Source of the DNA: Gluconacetobacter entanii
Lineage (GTDB): Bacteria > Pseudomonadota > Alphaproteobacteria > Acetobacterales > Acetobacteraceae
Assembly (NCBI RefSeq): GCF_003206495.1
Contig: NZ_NKUF01000008.1
Coordinates: 43,258 to 107,257, forward strand
Length of the DNA: 64,000 nucleotides
Direction of reading: 5' to 3'
Under the pieces are notes generated by a model. That model made no database searches, was not told the DNA's origin, and was given only the letters and a program-made list of their open reading frames with translations. Made by a program: the position numbers and the translations under genes. Of this stretch, positions 58,855 through 64,000 are shown one piece after another (position 1 is the first letter of the stretch; each line of letters opens with the position of its first letter).

Positions 58855-59172
58855 ATGAAGAACACCGACGCAACAACCAGTACCTCCCTGACGCGCACGC
58901 TGGTGAAGACCGGCAGCGTCGTGATCGTCACGATGCTGCTGATGGCCAGCCTGCGCTACAGTGCGACGGTCGCGGGACTTGTGGACCATGTGGCGGGGTC
59001 GGACACATGGCTTGCGGTCTATCGCCTGACGGGGGCCGCGGATGAAACCGACCGCGAACGCACCATCATCATGGGCGTGGCGCTGGTATGCTGCCTGCTT
59101 GCCATCGGGATCGTGCAACTCGGGGAGTATGGACTCGAACGCCTGCGCCGGCGGCGGGCAGAACGGTCCTGA
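58855..59172 (+). CDS. small two-helix membrane protein of unknown function
   Basis: A 105-aa protein with hydrophobic segments at about 18-38 and 73-92, joined by a polar loop, and an Arg-rich C-terminus (LERLRRRRAERS), suggesting both ends are cytoplasmic. I do not recognise the family. It is divergent from the thioredoxin-like gene and convergent with the RlmM-like gene only 13 bases away. Confidence 0.65.
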   Translation: MKNTDATTSTSLTRTLVKTGSVVIVTMLLMASLRYSATVAGLVDHVAGSDTWLAVYRLTGAADETDRERTIIMGVALVCCLLAIGIVQLGEYGLERLRRRRAERS

Positions 59173-59185
59173 ACCGCGCGCGCCA

Positions 59186-60175
59186 TCAGGCGACGTGCGG
59201 CGTCCCCTCACGCATCCAGAAGAATGTCAGTTCATGCTTGTTGTGCCACAGATGGCGCACCACCCCGCCGGGCAGGGCGGCGAACTGCTCCGCCGTGTCA
59301 TGGTCCGTCCCGCCCTGGAATTTGATGGTCAGGACCATGCGCGCCACGCGCCCGCTGTCGATCCAGCGCCGCGCCAGCGTCAGCAGGCGCGCGGGATAGG
59401 CGATGATGTCCGACAGCAGCCAGTCCACATGCGGCATGCTCTCGGGATCAAGGCCAAAGGCGCTTTCACGGCGGGTCGTCACACCGGGCAGCGCCGCGAC
59501 ACGCTGGTCGAGGTCGGCGCGGTCAATCGCGATCACATCCGCGCCGCACCGGGCGGCCACCCACGTCCATCCCCCCGGCGACGCCCCGAGGTCAAGGCAG
59601 GTCTGGGCCGCCTGCGGCCACTGCCCAAGGCGCGTGAATGCCTCCCACAACTTGAGGTACGCGCGCGAGGGCGGGCCTTCGCGGTCTTCGACGAAATGGA
59701 CCTCACCATTGATGAAGGGCGACGTCTTGGTGGGGGAGAGCAGCATCCGCTCCGCCGACAGCAGCGTCCATGCCCCCAGGTGCCCCTGCGGCGGAAGGGC
59801 GGGAAACACCAGTGGACGCGCACGCAGCGGCGGCAGGTTCTGGGTGATCAGGGCGGAACGGCGGTGCAGGTCCGGCGCGTATCCGGCCCAGTTGCGCTGT
59901 ATGGCGCGCAGGTCGCGCGCCGCGCCCTTGATGGAAGCGATGTCGCGCAACTGCGGTGCGGTCCATGTCTCCAGCGCCCATGCGCTGCGCACCGGTGCCT
60001 GCGCCGTCAGGGCAAGGCGCCCGTGCCAGCGCACCGCCACGCCCTGGCGGCCGAGTTCGTGTTCCAGCGTTTCCTCGAACCCCGGCGGGGCAAGATAGGC
60101 CGCGCCCACCTGCAGGTCCGTCAGGTCGGCGGGCGACATCCCCTCCGGCGTCGTGCCCGTGTGCGCGGATGTCAT
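59186..60175 (-). CDS. RlmM-like rRNA 2'-O-ribose methyltransferase
   Basis: A 329-aa FtsJ-fold methyltransferase. A THUMP-like N-terminal half (AAYLAPPGFEETLEHELGRQ) precedes a Rossmann domain with CLDLGASPGGWTWVAARCGA (SAM site), DVIAIDRADLD, DWLLSDIIAYP and VLTIKFQGG; the Lys of the last and the Asp of the third fit the K-D-K-E set. By similarity it would modify C2498 of 23S rRNA, but family assignment rests on domain order. The ATG at 60175 overlaps the DUF423 stop (ATGA). The longer upstream frame is an artefact inside DUF423. Confidence 0.82.
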   Translation of the reverse strand: MTSAHTGTTPEGMSPADLTDLQVGAAYLAPPGFEETLEHELGRQGVAVRWHGRLALTAQAPVRSAWALETWTAPQLRDIASIKGAARDLRAIQRNWAGYAPDLHRRSALITQNLPPLRARPLVFPALPPQGHLGAWTLLSAERMLLSPTKTSPFINGEVHFVEDREGPPSRAYLKLWEAFTRLGQWPQAAQTCLDLGASPGGWTWVAARCGADVIAIDRADLDQRVAALPGVTTRRESAFGLDPESMPHVDWLLSDIIAYPARLLTLARRWIDSGRVARMVLTIKFQGGTDHDTAEQFAALPGGVVRHLWHNKHELTFFWMREGTPHVA

Positions 60176-60549
60176 GAACGCAGGATCCCCACCGCCAGCA
60201 GCAGCCATGACAGCATCAGGATACTGCCCCCCGTCGGCGCCACCGGCCCGAGATGCACGCCCGTAATGGCCGTGAAATAGACCGCGCCACAGAACAGGCA
60301 CATCCCCAGCGCCATCGCGCATCCCGCCAGCGAGATGAGCCGCTGGCACCCGGCCTGCATCATCAGCACCCCGATGCCCAGCAGCGCCAGCGCGTGCCAC
60401 ATTTCCATCTGTATGGCCTGCCGCGCCATGTCCCGCCCCCCCTGTGCAAAGAACTGGTCCGGCAGGTGGGCGACAAACGCACCGGCAACCACGCCAAGCA
60501 GCGCGGCAAACGCGGCCAGGGACAGTAAAAAGCGAATAACAGTCGGCAT
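60172..60549 (-). CDS. DUF423 membrane protein
   Basis: A 125-aa protein with four hydrophobic segments at about 5-27, 46-64, 68-88 and 100-122. LLGVVAGAFVAHLPDQFFAQ and GCAMALGMCLFCGAVYFTAI are typical of DUF423 (YgdD-like) proteins. An alternative start at 60561 (MDGP) is possible; the ATG at 60549 has GGATGG nearby. Function is unknown; it is coupled to the methyltransferase gene. Confidence 0.85.
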   Translation of the reverse strand: MPTVIRFLLSLAAFAALLGVVAGAFVAHLPDQFFAQGGRDMARQAIQMEMWHALALLGIGVLMMQAGCQRLISLAGCAMALGMCLFCGAVYFTAITGVHLGPVAPTGGSILMLSWLLLAVGILRS

Positions 60550-60787
60550 CGGGCCATCCATGACAGGGAATACGGACGCCACGGGCGAAAAAGTCCCGTG
60601 TGTCCCCCGAGCATGTAGCCTATAAACGCCACATGGCCCATACAGGTCATGACGCCATGTTCCATGCCCGGCACGCATGGAGGCAGATGCTGTGGCGCCC
60701 CGCACCCGCGCCATGTGCTGCCCCCGCCCCGCAGCGCAGGCCATGCCCGAAGATCGGTAAAAAGCGGATAAACCCCTTAATGCGGGT

Positions 60788-60815
60788 TTGTCGGCAGGGG
60801 CAAAACTGCTAGACT
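60788..60815 (+). promoter_or_regulatory. candidate promoter of the DUF4142 gene
   Basis: TTGTCG (60788-60793) and TAGACT (60810-60815) with a 16-base spacer lie about 55 bases before the start codon. Of the 318-bp gap 60550-60867, the rest holds only a CACGGG/CCCGTG hairpin (60580-60600) and an AAACCC/GGGTTT hairpin just before this promoter (60770-60789). Confidence 0.45.
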
Positions 60816-60867
60816 TTTTCACACGTTCAGCGGGTCGTTCGCATATTTCTCGTTAGGAAAATGATAC

Positions 60868-61419
60868 ATGAAAAAATACGCTGCCTGGTTTCTCTGCGCT
60901 TCGGTCGCGGCGCTGCCTGTCTCTTCCTTCGCCCGTGCCCCGAAGACCGCAGCACCCCCGGCCCCGCCGCCCTTCACCGATTCAGACACGACCTTCGCCG
61001 AGAACGCCACCGAGGTGAACACGTTTGAAATCGAGATTTCCCAGCTGGCCACCACGCAGGCAAAGCGCCAGAAGGTGAAGGACATGGCCGCCGACCTCGT
61101 CAAGCAGCATACCGACAACCAGAACAAGCTCTCCGCGCTGGCCCTGCAGCACGGGCTTGAACTGAACAAGGACATGAGCACCGACGAACAGCAGATCATC
61201 GACCGGCTGAAGACCGAAAAGGGTCACAAGTTCGACCGCGACTACCTCGACATCGAGGCGCAGGCCCACAGCGACGCCCTGGCGATGTTCCAGAACGAAG
61301 CCGAATCCGCCAGCGACCCGGACCTGAAGGCCTATTCCTCCGCCACGGCGGACGCGACGCAGGCGCACCTGAACGAAGCGCTCAAGCTCGGCGCGAAGAA
61401 GCCGACCGCCACGCACTGA
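60868..61419 (+). CDS. DUF4142 exported protein
   Basis: A 183-aa protein. The signal peptide MKKYAAWFLCASVAALPVSS has cleavage near SFARA. Then comes a helical ferritin-like DUF4142 domain: FAENATEVNTFEIEISQLAT, AADLVKQHTDNQNKLSALAL and DYLDIEAQAHSDALAMFQNE. AGGAAA lies 9 bases before the ATG. The family is common in stress-related and surface contexts; function is unknown. Confidence 0.85.
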   Translation: MKKYAAWFLCASVAALPVSSFARAPKTAAPPAPPPFTDSDTTFAENATEVNTFEIEISQLATTQAKRQKVKDMAADLVKQHTDNQNKLSALALQHGLELNKDMSTDEQQIIDRLKTEKGHKFDRDYLDIEAQAHSDALAMFQNEAESASDPDLKAYSSATADATQAHLNEALKLGAKKPTATH

Positions 61420-61433
61420 ACGGCGTCCGCATC

Positions 61434-61462
61434 GCCTGCCCCGCCACCACCGGGGGGCAGGC
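61434..61462 (+). terminator. hairpin after the DUF4142 gene
   Basis: GCCTGCCCC (61434-61442) and GGGGCAGGC (61454-61462) are perfect 9-bp arms around an 11-nt loop, 14 bases past the stop. The T-tract is weak. Confidence 0.5.
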
Positions 61463-61517
61463 CTGCCTTCTTCGGACTTTACCTTAGACCTGACGCATGA
61501 TTCCGGGGAAAGATTTT

Positions 61518-62084
61518 ATGGCCATTCGGATCGACCGGGTCGTGACCCGGGGCGGCGACAGGGGACAGACCTCCCTGGGCAATGGCGCGCGTGTTGAAAA
61601 AGACGACCCACGTATCGAGGCGCTGGGCACGCTGGATGAGGCCAATGCCGTCATCGGCGTGCTGCGCGCGGCCTGCCCGCCTGAGACGCACGACGCGCGG
61701 TTCCTGCGCCGTATCCAGTCACTGCTGTTTGATATCGGCGGCATCGTCTGCCAGCCAGACAGGGGCATCGACGCCTTTCCCGCCGGGAAAGAGGCAATGG
61801 ATGTCCTGGAAACCGAGATCGAGCGCCTGCGTGCGCACCAACCCCCATTGCGCAGTTTTGTCCTGCCGGGCGGCACGCCTGCGGCGGCACAGGCGCATCT
61901 GGCACGCACGGTCATCCGTCGCGCGGAACGCCGGATGATCAGCCTGCATCGCACGGCCCCCCTCGCCCCGGCCATCCCGGCCTGCCTGAACCGGCTATCG
62001 GATTATTTCTTTGTGCTGGGCCGGCATTTCAATGCCGACGGGCACGATGACATCACGTGGCTGCCCGGCAGCTTTTCCACCTGA
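61518..62084 (+). CDS. cob(I)yrinic acid a,c-diamide adenosyltransferase (PduO type)
   Basis: Makes adenosylcobalamin from ATP and cob(I)alamin. The 188-aa PduO-type protein has RVVTRGGDRGQTSLGNGARV (ATP site, TGxGDxG pattern modified), RIEALGTLDEANAVIGVLRA, then LPGGTPAAAQAHLARTVIRR and AERRMISL, and ends NRLSDYFFVLGRHFN. GGGGAAAG lies before the ATG at 61518; the 7-codon longer start at 61497 lacks a site. No cobalamin riboswitch was seen upstream. Confidence 0.92.
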   Translation: MAIRIDRVVTRGGDRGQTSLGNGARVEKDDPRIEALGTLDEANAVIGVLRAACPPETHDARFLRRIQSLLFDIGGIVCQPDRGIDAFPAGKEAMDVLETEIERLRAHQPPLRSFVLPGGTPAAAQAHLARTVIRRAERRMISLHRTAPLAPAIPACLNRLSDYFFVLGRHFNADGHDDITWLPGSFST

Positions 62085-62729
62085 TCAGCCTGGGGCGCGG
62101 TCGGCGGGAACACAATCGACCACCACCGTGGCCTCATCCCCGCCGGCTTCTTTTTCAAGCGCCCGCAATGCGGCGCATGCGGCGTCGAGCAGGTCCTCGC
62201 ACGTTGCGCTGGCGTCGAGTTCAAGCACGACCTCGTCATCGCGCGGTTCTTCAAGCGTCGCGAACTGGCTGTCGAGCATGCTTGCCGGCATGAAGTGGTC
62301 CGTGCGTTCACGCAGACGCGCGCCCACGCCGTCACGACTGCCCTTCAGGTAGACAAAGCAGACCTGCTCGTGCCGTCCCGAAATGGTCGTGCGATATGCA
62401 TGCTTCAGGGAGGAACAGGTCACCACGCCCTGCTGGCGCGCGCCGATCCATTGCGCCACCTGCTGTCCGATCTGTTCCAGCCATGGCTGCCGGTCAACAT
62501 CCGTCAGTGGCGTGCCCGATGCCATCTTGGCGATATTGGTCGCAGGATGCAGGTCGTCCCCCTCCACAAGGGGGCATCCCAGACGTTCCGACAGCATCCG
62601 GGCGAAGGTGGATTTTCCACATCCCGAAACCCCCATCACCACCAGGACGCGCGGTACCCCCGCCCGTTTCAGGACCGAGGACGGACGCGCCAGCGTCCCT
62701 GCCGTGATGGTCGTGTTGCCCGATATCAC
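62085..62729 (-). CDS. gntK: gluconokinase
   Basis: Phosphorylates gluconate, an acetic acid bacterial oxidation product, to 6-phosphogluconate for the pentose phosphate pathway. The 214-aa protein has P-loop MGVSGCGKSTFARMLSERLG, then EGDDLHPATNIAKMASGTPL and LTDVDRQPWLEQIG, and CSSLKHAYR followed by the DHFMPASMLDSQFATLE lid region. It has a 25-residue extra N-terminus. It is convergent and directly abutting the adenosyltransferase gene (stop to stop, no gap). Confidence 0.93.
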   Translation of the reverse strand: MISGNTTITAGTLARPSSVLKRAGVPRVLVVMGVSGCGKSTFARMLSERLGCPLVEGDDLHPATNIAKMASGTPLTDVDRQPWLEQIGQQVAQWIGARQQGVVTCSSLKHAYRTTISGRHEQVCFVYLKGSRDGVGARLRERTDHFMPASMLDSQFATLEEPRDDEVVLELDASATCEDLLDAACAALRALEKEAGGDEATVVVDCVPADRAPG

Positions 62730-63226
62730 TTTCCCATCCCCTTTGCGGTGCCGCCTGAGGGTCCACCGGTTTCTGCGTGTGCATCACCGCGCACACCTCA
62801 TCTCAACCTGCATAATACAGGAACACATGCGATGTTATCGCCCAGTTACAGCGGGGTTCAATACAGCAGGCCACAAAAAGTCCCATCGCAAGAACATGTG
62901 ATGGATACATGGCGTAACCAGATCGAAACATTCATTCCCGCACATGAATATATACCTAAATACAGACCATACAGGGATGAATAGTTGAAAACTGGGAGAC
63001 TGCAGCACCTCCTTCATAAAAAAAAGACCATGATCCATACAAAATATGAATACGCCGCAATATCCTGATGGATGCTTGCATTCCTGCCAGAATAAAGGCT
63101 ACATAGTCGCGAAGTCATTTTCAGGTGCGAAATCTTGGAATATCTCCATTAGGAATAATTTCCTATTCCTGTGGTTGATGTTTTTCCTCCAGATCCTCGG
63201 CTTTGTATCTATCAAAGAGTCTGACC
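62730..63226. other. divergent intergenic region, AT-richer than flanks
   Basis: A 497-bp gap between divergent gntK and the coiled-coil gene. From about 62810 the composition becomes visibly richer in A and T than anywhere else in the window. AGGAATA and TATTCCT (63151-63157, 63164-63170) form a short palindrome 56 bases before the coiled-coil gene and may be an operator. A 27-codon frame at 62901-62984 and a 64-codon frame at 63046-63240 exist, but neither shows coding support beyond openness. Confidence 0.5.
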
Positions 63227-63901
63227 ATGTCATCATATAATGAATTCCTGTCCTTCCCCGGTGAAGAAGATCAGGACGCTTCCCCCCACCGCGACGAAGT
63301 CAGTGAAGCGCGTGAGGCGCTTGACCGCCTTGGCAAGGAACCGGAGAAGGCCAGGCCTTCGTCTGCGTCCCCGATGCCCCGGCGCCCCACCCAACTCAAG
63401 CGCCAGCAGCGCCTGCCCGAAGTCGGCGCACGCCGCCGCAAGTTCGTACAGGATGGCGAAGTACGGGTCGAACACCAGAACATTTCAACACGCCCGACCT
63501 CCACACGCACGCTTCACATACAGTCCGACAGTAATGGCGAAGTAGAACAGCTACGCAACAGGCTCCAGATCGAGCAGAAACTGCGTGAAACCGCCGAACG
63601 CCAGCGTCAGGAAATACAGGGCAACCTGCGCGGGCTTGAAACCCGCATCGGCCATGCGGAGATCATGCTTGGCGAAGCCAAGAACACGATTGCGCAGAAG
63701 AACGAGGAAATCCTCGGCCTCAAGACGGAACTGTACGCGGCACAGGCACAGATCGAGCGCCTGAAGGAAGAAAACGCCGCCGCACGCAAGACCCGCCTGA
63801 CGGCACAGCCACGCCGCGCGCCCACCCCTGCGCCCGCAGAGGATGTGGAGACGCAGGAGGATGAAGACGAACCCGTGAAGTGGTGGATCCGCAAGAAATA
63901 A
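63227..63901 (+). CDS. coiled-coil protein of unknown function
   Basis: A 224-aa protein that I do not recognise. Residues 1-100 are polar, Arg/Pro/Ser-rich and probably disordered. From about 105 to 190 there is a continuous heptad-rich coiled coil (EVEQLRNRLQIEQKLRETAE, LRGLETRIGHAEIMLGEAKN, ILGLKTELYAAQAQIERLKE). The C-terminus is acidic and ends EPVKWWIRKK, with two tryptophans that could anchor it to a membrane or partner. The ATG at 63227 is preferred to one eight codons earlier. Its stop TAA directly precedes an insertion-sequence end at 63902, so the C-terminus could be altered. Confidence 0.7.
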   Translation: MSSYNEFLSFPGEEDQDASPHRDEVSEAREALDRLGKEPEKARPSSASPMPRRPTQLKRQQRLPEVGARRRKFVQDGEVRVEHQNISTRPTSTRTLHIQSDSNGEVEQLRNRLQIEQKLRETAERQRQEIQGNLRGLETRIGHAEIMLGEAKNTIAQKNEEILGLKTELYAAQAQIERLKEENAAARKTRLTAQPRRAPTPAPAEDVETQEDEDEPVKWWIRKK

Positions 63902-64000
63902 GGTTCTTCCGCACTTTTCGTGATGATGTTTTTGATTATGCGGGCTGGAGGACACGAGCCCTGAGGAGTTCGAAGCCTGCTCTTCCGAACATGGTTCGCT
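63902..64000 (-). mobile_element. end of an ISL3-family insertion sequence (runs off the window)
   Basis: GGTTCTTCCGCACTTTTCGT at 63902 resembles ISL3-family terminal inverted repeats, which begin GGCTCTTC or similar. On the minus strand a reading frame entering from the window edge ends RTMFGRAGFELLRARVLQPA with stop at 63938-63936, matching the MYGRAxFDLLRxRVL-type C-terminus of ISL3 transposases. Only the last 20 codons or so of the transposase are visible. Identification rests on these two agreeing features. Confidence 0.78.
63936..64000 (-). CDS. ISL3-type transposase, C-terminal fragment
   Basis: Partial reading frame continuing beyond the window; only about 20 C-terminal residues are visible. 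The pattern M-F-G-R-A-G-F-E-L-L-R-A-R-V-L is what supports the assignment. The catalytic residues are outside the window. Confidence 0.7.
   Translation of the reverse strand, partial: RTMFGRAGFELLRARVLQPA

Noticed and set aside
61420..61517. Possible cobalamin riboswitch before the adenosyltransferase gene
   Set aside because: Only 98 bases are available, with a terminator hairpin of the previous gene and no B12-box-like sequence.
63046..63240. 64-codon frame upstream of the coiled-coil gene
   Set aside because: It overlaps that gene's start, lacks a convincing ribosome-binding site, and open frames of this length are expected in such a stretch.

Overview
The window is 64 kb of high-GC chromosome from an alphaproteobacterium, most likely an acetic acid bacterium (Acetobacteraceae) of the Komagataeibacter/Gluconacetobacter type. 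The support is the core gene orders (ffh-rpsP-rimM-trmD-rplS-leuCDB; DUF177-rpmF-plsX-fabH-ihfA-merR; a SufBCDS-SufU-SufT-SufA operon behind an Rrf2 regulator), a COQ9 gene divergent from rpsU, a petP/petR-type regulator pair, and a gluconokinase. No plasmid, prophage or CRISPR signature was seen. The content is mostly vertically inherited housekeeping.

Layout. 1-5.4 kb: tRNA-Leu(UAG), NAD(P)HX repair enzyme, CopD-like membrane protein, DEAD-box helicase and an RlmD/TrmA-type uracil-5 methyltransferase. 5.5-12.1 kb: an eight-gene leftward SUF iron-sulfur operon with a candidate operator in front of its regulator. 12.2-17.3 kb: DUF445 protein, a divergent phosphoenolpyruvate carboxylase and an MBL-fold hydrolase. 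17.6-22.6 kb: EF-G, L28, a small unknown protein and an Atm1-type ABC exporter. 22.8-27.1 kb: Nudix (DUF4743), oligopeptidase B and an AI-2E family membrane protein. 27.3-32.0 kb: tRNA-Pro(GGG) and the leftward DUF177-rpmF-plsX-fabH-ihfA-merR cluster. 32.3-37.4 kb: BamE-like lipoprotein, EnvZ-like kinase, rpsU, then rightward def-COQ9-petP-petR. 37.7-44.6 kb: leuBDC and the rplS-trmD-rimM-rpsP-ffh translation cluster. 44.8-53.4 kb: Spy/CpxP-like protein, pstCAB without pstS or phoU, a nucleoside-hydrolase-like protein with an ABC importer core, rnhA, thrB and ispH. 53.6-62.7 kb: an unknown lipoprotein, OPT transporter, M3 peptidase, thioredoxin-like protein, RlmM-like methyltransferase, DUF423, DUF4142, cobalamin adenosyltransferase and gluconokinase. 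62.7-64 kb: an AT-richer gap, an unknown coiled-coil protein, and the end of an ISL3-family insertion sequence that runs off the window.

The most distinctive non-coding feature is a dispersed double-hairpin repeat. By eye it occurs five times, and every copy lies between two convergent genes. Two copies carry an additional conserved block centred on a GGGCAATGCCC-like hairpin. No strongly novel multi-gene system is evident. The items most worth follow-up are the convergent-junction repeats, the PEP carboxylase with altered catalytic motifs, the nucleoside-hydrolase-like protein lacking part of its calcium site beside an importer with no binding protein, the split EnvZ-like/PetR-like regulatory group, and the coiled-coil gene abutting the insertion sequence.
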